The translations under genes were made by a program, and so were the position numbers. Below are positions 44,218-52,012 of a stretch of DNA of 64,000 bases, piece by piece. The stretch is from JAHJQZ01 sp963667595 (GTDB taxonomy: Bacteria; Pseudomonadota; Alphaproteobacteria; Rhizobiales; Devosiaceae): contig CAXXWD010000008.1 in the NCBI GenBank assembly GCA_963667595.2, forward strand, positions 1 to 64,000. The letters run 5' to 3'. Position 1 is the stretch's first letter, and each line of letters opens with the position of its first letter. The notes beneath the pieces were generated by a model. It had not been told where the DNA came from. It did not search any database and saw only the letters and a program-made list of their open reading frames with translations.

Positions 44218-46590
44218 ATGACGTCCAATTCACCAGTTTCCGGCCGCCCGGCGCCCGGACCCATTACCAGCCAGTTCGGCGCGCGCGCGCCGGCCTATCT
44301 CGACGGGCTCAACGAAGAGCAGCGCGATGCCGTGTCGACCGTCGACGGGCCGCTTCTGGTGCTGGCCGGCGCCGGCACCGGCAAGACGCGGGTGCTGACC
44401 ACCCGCATCGCCCACATCCTCGCCACCCGAAGGGCGCGCGGCGGGCAGATCCTTGCGGTGACCTTCACCAACAAGGCGGCGCGCGAAATGAAGGATCGCG
44501 TCGGCCAACTGGTCGGCGGCGCCGTCGAGGGCATGCCCTGGCTTGGTACGTTCCATTCGATCGGCGCGCGCATTCTGAGGCGCCATGCCGAACTTGTCGG
44601 GCTGAGGCCCGATTTCACCATTCTCGATACCGACGATCAGGTGCGCCTGATCAAGCAATTGCTCCAGGCCGAAAACATCGACGAGAAACGCTGGCCGGCC
44701 CGTCAGTTCGCGTCCATCATGGACGGCTGGAAGAACCGCGGCATGCTGCCCAAGGACATCGGCGCCGCCGACGCGGGCTTTTTCGCCAATGGCAAGGCGG
44801 AAAAGCTCTATCACGACTATCAGGCGCGCCTGAAAGTGCTCAACGCCGCCGATTTCGGCGACCTTCTTTTGGAAAACATCCGCCTGTTCCGCGAGAATCC
44901 CGGCATTCTCAGCGACTATCACGACCGCTTCCGCTACATGCTGGTCGACGAGTACCAGGACTCCAACGTCGCGCAATACCAATGGCTGCGGCTGCTGGCG
45001 GCGGGCACGCCGGAGGTTCTCGCCTCCGCCACGCAACAGACCCGCAACGCCAATATCTGCGTGGTGGGCGACGACGACCAGTCGATCTACGGCTGGCGCG
45101 GCGCCGAGGTGGACAACATCTTGAGGTTTGAAAAGGATTTCCCCGGCGCCAAGGTGATCCGGCTCGAACGCAATTATCGCTCGACCTCCAACATCCTTGC
45201 CACCGCCTCACACCTGATCGCCCACAACGAATCCCGGCTCGGCAAAACCCTGCAAACAGATGTCGGCGAACTCGGCGAGAAAGTCGCCGTCACCTCGGTC
45301 TGGGACAGTGAAGAAGAGGCCCGTCAGGTCGGCGAGGAGATCGAAGACTACCAGCGCGAAGGCGACCAACTCAATTCCATGGCGATCCTCGTTCGGACGA
45401 CGGCGCAGATGCGCGCCTTCGAAGAACGGTTCAACACGCTCGGCCTTACCTATCGCGTCATCGGCGGCCCGCGTTTTTACGAGCGCAAGGAAATCCGCGA
45501 CGCCCTCGCCTATTTGCGCGTGGTCAACCAGCCGGCCGACGATCTCGCCTTCGAGCGTATCGTCAACGTGCCCAAGCGCGGCATCGGCGACACCACGGTC
45601 AAGACGCTGATGGCCGTCGCCCGCGCCCAGAACGTCCCCCTGTTCGAAGCGACGCGCCAACTGGTCGAGACCGAGGAACTGAAGCCGCGCCAGCGCACCG
45701 TCCTCAACGAGCTGATCCACCAGTTCGAGGACTGGGCCTTCAAGGCCCGCTCCATCACCCATTACGAACTGGCCCAGCAGATTCTCGACGAATCCGGCTA
45801 CACAGCCATGTGGCAGAACGACAAGAGCGCCGATGCCTATGGGCGGCTGGAAAACCTCAAGGAACTCGTGCGCTTCATGGAAGAGTTCGATAGCCTCACC
45901 GGCTTTCTCGAACACGTCTCGCTGGTCATGGACCGCGATAGCGGCGAGGGTGAGGATGCCGTTTCGATCATGACGCTGCATTCGGCCAAGGGGCTGGAAT
46001 TCAACACGGTCTTTCTGCCCGGCTGGGAGGATGGCCTTTTCCCCAACCAGCGCGCGCTGGACGAATACGGCAAGGTGGGCCTGGAAGAAGAGCGACGCCT
46101 TGCCTATGTCGGCATCACCCGCGCCCGCAAGCGCGCGCGCATCTCGCTGGCCCAGAACCGGCGCACCCACGGGCTCTGGCAGTCGGCCATCCCGTCCCGC
46201 TTTCTCGACGAACTGCCGGCCGAGGCGGTCGAGGTCAAGGATACCGGCTCCTCTTATGGTGGCTACACCTATGGTGGTCGTTCGAACCTCAACAATTTCA
46301 ACAAGTTCACCCGCGACCCGTTCGACAGCCTTTACGAAAGCCCGGGCTGGAAACGCGCCCGCGCCCAGCAGGCTTCACGCCAATCGCGCGGCCCGATGAC
46401 CATCGAAGGCGAACTGGTCGCCCGTTCCGTCGACGACGGACGCGGCTCTGCCTACGCCGTCGGCGACAGCGTCATCCACTTGAAGTTCGGCACCGGCAAA
46501 GTAACGGCGATCGAGGGCAACAAGCTCACCATCGATTTCGACGGCGTCGGACGCAAGAAGGTGATCGAGAGCTTCGTCAAGCGAGGGTGA
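44218..46590 (+). CDS. UvrD/PcrA-type ATP-dependent DNA helicase
   Basis: The 790-residue superfamily-1 helicase has Walker A GAGTGKTR (51-58), motif Ia TFTNKAAREMK, motif II VDEYQDSN, motif III GDDDQSIYGWRGA, motif IV FERNYRS-like RLERNYRST, motif V TLHSAKGLEF and motif VI VGITRARKR. A short C-terminal domain ends DFDGVGRKKVIESFVK, as in PcrA. It unwinds 3'-to-5' in nucleotide excision and mismatch repair and removes RecA. The nearby IS insertion lies beyond its stop and does not touch it. Confidence 0.95.
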   Translation: MTSNSPVSGRPAPGPITSQFGARAPAYLDGLNEEQRDAVSTVDGPLLVLAGAGTGKTRVLTTRIAHILATRRARGGQILAVTFTNKAAREMKDRVGQLVGGAVEGMPWLGTFHSIGARILRRHAELVGLRPDFTILDTDDQVRLIKQLLQAENIDEKRWPARQFASIMDGWKNRGMLPKDIGAADAGFFANGKAEKLYHDYQARLKVLNAADFGDLLLENIRLFRENPGILSDYHDRFRYMLVDEYQDSNVAQYQWLRLLAAGTPEVLASATQQTRNANICVVGDDDQSIYGWRGAEVDNILRFEKDFPGAKVIRLERNYRSTSNILATASHLIAHNESRLGKTLQTDVGELGEKVAVTSVWDSEEEARQVGEEIEDYQREGDQLNSMAILVRTTAQMRAFEERFNTLGLTYRVIGGPRFYERKEIRDALAYLRVVNQPADDLAFERIVNVPKRGIGDTTVKTLMAVARAQNVPLFEATRQLVETEELKPRQRTVLNELIHQFEDWAFKARSITHYELAQQILDESGYTAMWQNDKSADAYGRLENLKELVRFMEEFDSLTGFLEHVSLVMDRDSGEGEDAVSIMTLHSAKGLEFNTVFLPGWEDGLFPNQRALDEYGKVGLEEERRLAYVGITRARKRARISLAQNRRTHGLWQSAIPSRFLDELPAEAVEVKDTGSSYGGYTYGGRSNLNNFNKFTRDPFDSLYESPGWKRARAQQASRQSRGPMTIEGELVARSVDDGRGSAYAVGDSVIHLKFGTGKVTAIEGNKLTIDFDGVGRKKVIESFVKRG

Positions 46591-46803
46591 AATATTCCTT
46601 TGGCCCGACTCTCTCACTCGAACTACTCAAAGTCTCCAACCTTCGAATTATCATTAGCACCCCGTTCCAGCATCGATTCTAGTAAATCAGAGGCCGGATC
46701 TGGTCTTTGAGGTTTCGCTGTAGATCTTTCCCGTTCCTTCATAGTGTGAAAGCGCAGCTCTGCCACTGAAACCGTAGAGAGATTCTGAATAGCCCCGAGT
46801 TTT

Positions 46804-47709
46804 CTAGACGCCCTCGGTGCTCATTCTCTGCTGCCGTTCGAACTCGACGGGAGGCAGCATTCCGTTCCTGACGTGCTTGCGTATTGGGTTGTAGAACATC
46901 TCGATGTAATCGAACACGTCCTGCCGGGCTTCTGCGCGGGTTTTGTAGGCCCGGCGCCGTATCCGTTCCCGCTTGAGCAGGTTGAAGAAGCTCTCGGCGA
47001 CGGCGTTGTCGTGGCAGTTGCCGCGGCGGCTCATCGAGTGTTCCAGGTTGTGATGCTTGAGGAATGCAGCCCAGTCCATGCTGGTGAACTGGGAGCCCTG
47101 GTCCGAGTGGATCAGCACCTTGCCCTTCGGCTTCCGTCTCCACACCGCCATCAGCAATGCCTGTAGGACCACGTCCGTGGTCTGGCGGCTCTGCATCGAC
47201 CATCCGACGACACGCCGGGAATAAAGATCGATGACGACCGCCAGGTAGGCGAAGCCTTCCAGCGTCCGGATATAAGTGATGTCTGTCACCCAGGCCCGAT
47301 CAGGGACTTCTACGTCGAACTGCCGGTCCAGCGTGTTGTCGACGACGACCGAAGGCTTGCCACCATAGCTTCCCGGCCGGCGCTTGTAGCCGATCTGGGC
47401 CTTGATCCCGGCCAGTCTTGCCAGTCGTGCAACCCGGTTCGGGCAACAGGTCTCTCCCTGATCAAGAAGATCATCGTGGAGCTTGCGATAGCCATAGACC
47501 TTGCCGCTGTCATGCCAGGCTGCCCTGATGAGCTCGGTCTGCCGGACATCCTCCTCCGCTCGCTTGCTCAGCGGGGTCTTCAGCCAGGCATAGAAGCCAC
47601 TGGGTTGGATGCGCAGGCACCGACACATCGCACGCACCGAAAACAGCGGGCGATGCTCGGCAACGAACGCGTATCTCACTTTGCATCCTTGGCGAAATAC
47701 GCGGTCGCT
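46804..47709 (-). CDS. IS3-family transposase, OrfB part with DDE catalytic core
   Basis: The C-terminal transposase domain contains the DDE triad: Asp in AWVTDITYIRT, Asp in VLIHSDQGSQFTS and Glu in NAVAESFFNLLKRE. Upstream is the HTH_21 region (SVRAMCRCLRIQPSGFYAW). It has no good start of its own and is expected to be made as an OrfAB fusion after a -1 ribosomal slip at the A7 run (47709-47715). It ends MSTEGV, 18 bases inside the element end. Confidence 0.93.
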   Translation of the reverse strand, partial: SDRVFRQGCKVRYAFVAEHRPLFSVRAMCRCLRIQPSGFYAWLKTPLSKRAEEDVRQTELIRAAWHDSGKVYGYRKLHDDLLDQGETCCPNRVARLARLAGIKAQIGYKRRPGSYGGKPSVVVDNTLDRQFDVEVPDRAWVTDITYIRTLEGFAYLAVVIDLYSRRVVGWSMQSRQTTDVVLQALLMAVWRRKPKGKVLIHSDQGSQFTSMDWAAFLKHHNLEHSMSRRGNCHDNAVAESFFNLLKRERIRRRAYKTRAEARQDVFDYIEMFYNPIRKHVRNGMLPPVEFERQQRMSTEGV

Positions 47710-47945
47710 TTTTTTAGGATGTCGCGCTCCTCGGTGACGCGCGTCAGCTCCTTCTTCAGTCGTCGAATCTCGGCATCCTTGCCATCGTCGGCCGACCCCG
47801 CCGCCGAAAACCTCCTCTTCCACTCGTAGAGCGAGTGCGGGCTGACCCCGAGACGCTTCGAAACCTCCGCAACCGGATAGCCCCGTTCGGTGATCTGTGC
47901 CACCGCGTCCCGCTTGAACTCGTCACTGAAGTTGGCTTTGCCCAT
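47676..47945 (-). CDS. IS3-family transposase, OrfA part
   Basis: The 89-residue protein starts MGKANFSDEFKRDAVAQITERGYPVAEVSKRLGVSPHSLYEWKRRF, a helix-turn-helix domain binding the element ends, followed by a leucine-rich coiled coil (DAEIRRLKKELTRVTEERDILKKA). The sequence CTAAAAAAAGC near its end is a slippery site for the -1 shift into OrfB. Confidence 0.93.
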   Translation of the reverse strand: MGKANFSDEFKRDAVAQITERGYPVAEVSKRLGVSPHSLYEWKRRFSAAGSADDGKDAEIRRLKKELTRVTEERDILKKATAYFAKDAK

Positions 47946-48436
47946 CTTGGCCTCCTTGCCTCAAAATTAGGGAAGAAGGCGTCTACGAATCTAGGGGCTA
48001 TTCATTCCGAACTTCTCTGGCATTAGCATCCTGGCTTTCAATCCATAAATTGATGGTTCTAGCGAACTTTCTATCTCCAAAAAGGGTGATACAGTTTTCA
48101 ATTCCCGTACCCATTCGAGGCCGCGTAACATCCCCTGCCAAACGGTTCATCGCCAGTTCGTTTAGGTCGGCCTGTTCTTCTGCAATCAAATTTGTGTAGC
48201 TTTTCATGAAGGTGGCCAGCACCTTCTCCGGTGTGGTACCAGCATCAAATTGCGCTTGAGCAATTTCACTCAGTTTTGCACGTATTCTTTGTGCGTACTT
48301 CTTGCGACGCATCGAGATATCTCCTGCGTTCTTACGCATTGGAAACAAATCAGACTAAATGAATCATTCAATTTTCTTTAGAACAGATGCTGAACGTATT
48401 TTTCCACAGGAAAGCGTCAGTTCTCCCTCGGAGTCA

Positions 48437-48457
48437 TCCCGGTGCTTGACACCGGGA
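48437..48457. repeat. CTTGA-type stem-loop repeat
   Basis: Arms TCCCGGTG and CACCGGGA with loop CTTGA, flanked by GGAGTCA and TCCATTCGCG. It is the same layout as the copies at 43821 and 49083. Confidence 0.65.
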
Positions 48458-48532
48458 TCCATTCGCGTCTGACACACGCCGCAGCACCTGTTGGTTCACC
48501 CTTCTCTTGCGAGTGGTGAGCTCAGTCTCCAC

Positions 48533-48853
48533 TCACGACGATGCGGTCGGGGATGGCGCCAGCAGGCCCGCGAGCGCGCCGACCGAGGCCGATCCGATCG
48601 CGACGATCGCTTCCGGGATCGTGACGGGCGTGCCGGCGGTCGACACGAAGGCGGCGATGTAGATGCCGCCGAAAACGGTGGCGAGCACGACGACGCCTAG
48701 GAAGATCACGACCATCCGATAGATCCAGACATCGGTGTCGAGCGGCTTGAGGATTTTATTCGCTTGCTCCCGCAACGCGCTCCGCGCGTCGTCCGGCAGA
48801 TCGCTCCGGACGCTCAATGTCGTCAGTTCATTTGCAACGTCTACCCGGTTCAT
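48533..48853 (-). CDS. Small membrane protein of unknown function
   Basis: The 106-residue product starts MNRVDVANELTTLSVRSDLPDDARSALREQANKILKPLDTDVWIY, a soluble helical part, and has two hydrophobic segments (VVIFLGVVVLATVFGGIYIAAFV and the last AIVAIGSASVGALAGLLA). The start at 48853 follows GGAGAAGACG. No family is recognised; the layout is holin-like or regulator-like, without proof. A very good promoter lies upstream at 48918-48947. Confidence 0.7.
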   Translation of the reverse strand: MNRVDVANELTTLSVRSDLPDDARSALREQANKILKPLDTDVWIYRMVVIFLGVVVLATVFGGIYIAAFVSTAGTPVTIPEAIVAIGSASVGALAGLLAPSPTASS

Positions 48854-48917
48854 TCGTCTTCTCCATGAAATACGCGATATCCAAAGCGACTTTCCTGCTG
48901 TACGGACTGCAAAATTC

Positions 48918-48947
48918 AGCATAGTTTTTGGTTTAATATTTTGTCAA
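48918..48947 (-). promoter_or_regulatory. Strong promoter for the small membrane protein gene
   Basis: On the minus strand a perfect TTGACA is followed after 18 bases by TATGCT (17 bases to CTATGC), in an AT-rich context. The start codon at 48853 lies about 60 bases downstream of the expected transcription start. Confidence 0.6.
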
Positions 48948-49082
48948 TTAAGTTCAATAGCGCATCGAGTCGGCAGGTTTTGCAAGAATTGGGTAATTGA
49001 ATGAGAAAAAGCCGACGACCTGGGAAGAAATGAACACCCGCGATGCACATGTTTGGCTTCGCCAAGCTGCACCGAGAGTGGA

Positions 49083-49103
49083 CCCCGGGATCAAGTCCCG
49101 GGG
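49083..49103. repeat. CTTGA-type stem-loop repeat, inverse orientation
   Basis: Arms CCCCGGGA and TCCCGGGG flank TCAAG (CTTGA on the other strand). The left flank GAGAGTGGAC is the complement of the GTCCACTC seen next to the copy at 43821. Confidence 0.65.
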
Positions 49104-49276
49104 CGACCAGAGGGGATGGAAACGTCGTGCGCATCTGACTCTTTGAGTTGTCCAGCAAACAAAAGGGGTAGGAACCACCACGTCGCCCTCGCCTTAACCC
49201 GGCCTTGATGCGCGCGCGTGCATCACATTGGGCGAAAGGACGGCGACGATGGCTGAATTGGTGATTTCCGGCGCTT

Positions 49277-49477
49277 GTGACCGCTTTTGTCACCGTGCGC
49301 CTCTTCAAGGGCCCATGGATGCGCAACCCACAATATGTGGCGGCGGCGACACTCGTTTTGGCCGTTTTGCTGCGCATTTCGCCCGATCTCGAGGGCGACA
49401 TGATCGTCGGGGGAATTGCCGGATTCGTCGGTGCCTGGGCCGGGATCGCGGTGTTCGATCTATTGCTTGTCGGCTGA
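49277..49477 (+). CDS. Small two-helix membrane protein
   Basis: The 66-residue frame from a GTG codon reads TAFVTVRLFKGPWMRNPQYVAAATLVLAVLLRISPDLEGDMIVGGIAGFVGAWAGIAVFDLLLVG, with two transmembrane segments. A better start, ATG at 49249 after GGACGGCGACG, would add MAELVISGA, but the frames meet only if one base near 49275 is removed. That suggests a single-base sequence error. Family unknown. Confidence 0.55.
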   Translation: MTAFVTVRLFKGPWMRNPQYVAAATLVLAVLLRISPDLEGDMIVGGIAGFVGAWAGIAVFDLLLVG

Positions 49478-49482
49478 ATGCG

Positions 49483-49704
49483 TCAGCCGAACATGTGCGC
49501 CATCAGCCGCCAGATGATGACGAAAACGCCACCGATGATCATTACCGTCTCGAACGGGGTCAAACGCCAGTTGCTGTTCATCGTGCCGCCGCCCTGATTG
49601 TCGATTGAACGGGACACATCGCTGAACCGGCGATGAAGCGCTGCCAGCCGCCGTTCGGCTTCTTTGGCTTTGTCAGATCTGATCGGGCCTGGGAAACTGG
49701 ACAT
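49483..49704 (-). CDS. Small single-pass membrane protein with a helical head
   Basis: The 73-residue product starts MSSFPGPIRSDKAKEAERRLAALHRRFSDVSRSIDNQGGG, a charged amphipathic part, and ends with a transmembrane segment (FETVMIIGGVFVIIWRLMAHMF). AAAGGAG lies 5-6 bases before the ATG, a good ribosome-binding site. Its stop is six bases from the convergent end of the two-helix gene. No family is recognised. Confidence 0.7.
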   Translation of the reverse strand: MSSFPGPIRSDKAKEAERRLAALHRRFSDVSRSIDNQGGGTMNSNWRLTPFETVMIIGGVFVIIWRLMAHMFG

Positions 49705-49796
49705 CGGGGCTCCTTTCCTCTCCCAGATGGGGAGAAGATCGGGCCATTCAATGGCAGACCCATTACAATTTGGTAATGGCGCGCAAAGCGCTCCGG

Positions 49797-50768
49797 TCAC
49801 GCCGCGCCGCGGCTGGCCTGATCGCGCAGTTTGGCCTGTTTGATGCCGAGAGCCCGTTCGCGCAGAATGATGAAGACCCCGGCCGCAACGACGATGACGC
49901 CGCCGACAAGCATCTGCCAGGTCGGCACCTCTCCGAAAACCCATAACCCGATCAGGATGGAAAAGATCAGGGATGTGTATTCGAACGGCGCCACCACCGA
50001 CATGTCGGCCTGACGGTAGCATTCGGTCATTAGGATCTGGGCAATGCCGCCGGCGAACCCGGCCGTGACCAGCATCAGCGCCTGGGTCGGCGTCGGCATG
50101 ACCCAGCCGAAGGGGATGGTGAACAGCGACACGATGGTCGTCGTGATGGAGAAATAGAAAACGATGGTGGCCGAGCGTTCGGTACGGGTCAGATCGCGCA
50201 CGGCCAGACTGGCGAAACCACCCAGCATGGCGCCACACATGGCCGACATGGCCCCGAGGGTCTCGCCAGACATCAGGCTGACGCCGGACCCGAACACGGT
50301 GAGGCGCGGCGAAACGATGATGCCGACGCCAATGAGCCCGAGCAGCACCGCGCTCCAGCGATAGATACGCACCGTCTCCTTGAGGATGAGCGCGCTCAAC
50401 ACGACGATAATCAGCGGCGTGGCGTAGCCGATGGTCGTCGCCTCCGGCAGCGGCAGTTGCGTGAGGGCGAAGAAATTGAACCCCATCACCGTGGCGCCGA
50501 TCAGCCCGCGCCTCAGATGCGCCCAGGGACGCTTGGTCTTCATGCCGATGATCAGCTCGCGGCGCGAGGCCAGAAAGATCAGGATCGGCGGCAGCGCGAA
50601 AAAGGATCGGAAAAAGACGAGTTCGCCCGCCGGCACGCCATCGGCCGATTTCAGGAGGCTCGACATGAACAAAAAGACCAGAACCGAGCTGACCTTCAGC
50701 CCGATGCCAAACATGGGTCGATCCTGGCGACCGACGGAACTGGTGGGCGGCTTGGTGGCGACAGACAC
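49797..50768 (-). CDS. EamA-family DMT exporter, tandem copy 2
   Basis: The 323-residue protein has about ten transmembrane helices with two EamA repeats (GIGLKVSSVLVFLFMSSLLKSA and YSTLIF-type C-terminal half with VVAPFEYTSLIFSILIGLWVFGEVPTWQMLVG). The start is GTG. It closely resembles the gene just upstream at 50939-51913 along the whole length (for example VRIYRWSAVLLGLIGVGII against VRIYRWSAVLIGLVGVGIM). The substrate is unknown; relatives export amino acids or other metabolites. Confidence 0.88.
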   Translation of the reverse strand: MSVATKPPTSSVGRQDRPMFGIGLKVSSVLVFLFMSSLLKSADGVPAGELVFFRSFFALPPILIFLASRRELIIGMKTKRPWAHLRRGLIGATVMGFNFFALTQLPLPEATTIGYATPLIIVVLSALILKETVRIYRWSAVLLGLIGVGIIVSPRLTVFGSGVSLMSGETLGAMSAMCGAMLGGFASLAVRDLTRTERSATIVFYFSITTTIVSLFTIPFGWVMPTPTQALMLVTAGFAGGIAQILMTECYRQADMSVVAPFEYTSLIFSILIGLWVFGEVPTWQMLVGGVIVVAAGVFIILRERALGIKQAKLRDQASRGAA

Positions 50769-50938
50769 GAACGGACTCGAAAAAAAGACAGGCGGAAGCC
50801 CGTAAGTAAGGACCCGCCACCGAACTTAAGCAAGCCCCGGGGCAAGAGGTTCGAAGAGTGTTTTTATCTTGACCGAAGCCCGTCAGGACAGACGGGAAAA
50901 GCGGCGCGCGCCTCAGCCGGGCCGGATGAAGAGGCTTT

Positions 50939-51913
50939 TCAGGTCGACGATGGAGCGTTGGCGCTGAGCCGAGCCTTTTCGAGCCCCAGCGCCCGTTCGC
51001 GCAGGACAATGAAAATGCCCGCCGCAACGACGATGACGGATCCCACCAGCATCTGCCAGGTCGGCACGTCGCCGAAGACCCAGAATCCGATCAGGATGGA
51101 AAAAACCAGCGAGATATATTCGAACGGCGCCACCACCGACATGTCGGCATGACGGAAGCACTCGGTCATCAGGATCTGGGCGATACCGCCGGCGAACCCG
51201 GCCAGAACCAGAAAGACGGTCTGTTCGAGGTTCGGCCATTTCCAGCCGAACGGAAGGGTCAAAAGCGCGAAGGCGGCGCAGGACACCGAGAAATAGAACA
51301 CGATCGTGGTCGAGCGCTCGGTCCGGGTCATGTCGCGGATTTCGATGCTGATGATGGCGTTGACGATGGCCGCGCCGATGGCGGCGAGCGTGCCGAGCGC
51401 CAGCGTCGATTGCAGATCGAATCCGGAGGTGAAAACGGTCAGGCGCGGCGCCACCATGATGCCGACCCCGACAAGCCCGATCAGCACCGCGCTCCAGCGA
51501 TAGATGCGCACCACTTCCTTGAGCACCAGAGCGCTCAACACGACGATGAGCAGCGGCGTAGCATAGGAAATGGCAGTCGATTCCGGCAGCGGCAGAGCGG
51601 CGAGCGCGTAAAAACCCATGCCCATCGCCACCACGCTGGCCAGACCCCGCTTGACATGGGCCATGGGCCGCTTGGTCTTGAGCGTCTCGATGAATTCGCC
51701 ACGCACGACCACATAGCCGATGATCGGGACCAGCGCGAAAAACGAACGATAGAAGGCCAGTTCGCCGGTCGGGATATCGCCGCTGGCCTTGAGCAGGGTG
51801 CCCATAAGCAAGAAGATGAGAACGGAGGCGACCTTCAACCCGATGCCGAGCATGGGCCGGTCCTGCCGGCTCTGCGGCGCGTTGTATTTGCTGAAGACGG
51901 TGACGTTGGACAC
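50939..51913 (-). CDS. EamA-family DMT exporter, tandem copy 1
   Basis: The 324-residue paralogue of the following gene, also with a GTG start, ten predicted helices and the RPMLGIGLKVASVLIFLLMGTLLKASGD opening. The two copies are separated by 170 bases with no strong terminator, so they may be transcribed together. The pair probably arose by tandem duplication and then diverged. Confidence 0.88.
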   Translation of the reverse strand: MSNVTVFSKYNAPQSRQDRPMLGIGLKVASVLIFLLMGTLLKASGDIPTGELAFYRSFFALVPIIGYVVVRGEFIETLKTKRPMAHVKRGLASVVAMGMGFYALAALPLPESTAISYATPLLIVVLSALVLKEVVRIYRWSAVLIGLVGVGIMVAPRLTVFTSGFDLQSTLALGTLAAIGAAIVNAIISIEIRDMTRTERSTTIVFYFSVSCAAFALLTLPFGWKWPNLEQTVFLVLAGFAGGIAQILMTECFRHADMSVVAPFEYISLVFSILIGFWVFGDVPTWQMLVGSVIVVAAGIFIVLRERALGLEKARLSANAPSST

Positions 51914-52012
51914 GTGAAGAGCTGCGCCGCAGGCTAAAGGAGACCTTGGCAGTTAGCCCTCTTCCCCGCCATCACGCAAGCGCGTTTGCGCATCGCAGCC
52001 CTGCAAGATTGA

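Larger units (their letters stand above)
46786..48004 (-). mobile_element. IS3-family insertion sequence (1219 bp)
   Basis: Both ends read TGAATAGCCCC inward, in imperfect inverted repeats of about 27 bases (the inner part TAGACGCC also matches). A 3-bp direct duplication TTC flanks the element at 46783-46785 and 48005-48007. It encodes orfA and orfB, joined by a probable -1 frameshift at seven A. The size and TG...CA ends fit IS3. It is inserted in the gene at 46623-48312 and appears complete. Confidence 0.95.
46623..48312 (-). pseudogene. Small unrecognised gene split by the IS3-family element
   Basis: The gene starts MRRKKYAQRIRAKLSEIAQAQ at 48312, preceded by AGGAGAT, and is read to 48005. 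There the insertion element begins. When the element and one copy of the TTC duplication are removed, the frame continues without a break from 46782 to a TAG at 46623, adding about 53 residues (start LSTVSVAELRFHTMKE, end KVGDFE). The intact protein would be 155 residues: basic N-terminus, helical middle and charged C-terminus. No family is recognised. With the insertion the product ends two codons into the element. Confidence 0.85.
48854..49248. other. AT-richer intergenic stretch with a promoter and a repeat
   Basis: Base composition around 48890-48960 is distinctly richer in A and T than the rest. It holds the promoter at 48918-48947 and the stem-loop repeat at 49083-49103. No coding gene of convincing quality was found. 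Confidence 0.5.

Noticed and set aside
46739..47203. A 154-codon minus-strand frame within the IS3 element
   Set aside because: It overlaps orfB in another frame and its sequence has no similarity to transposases.
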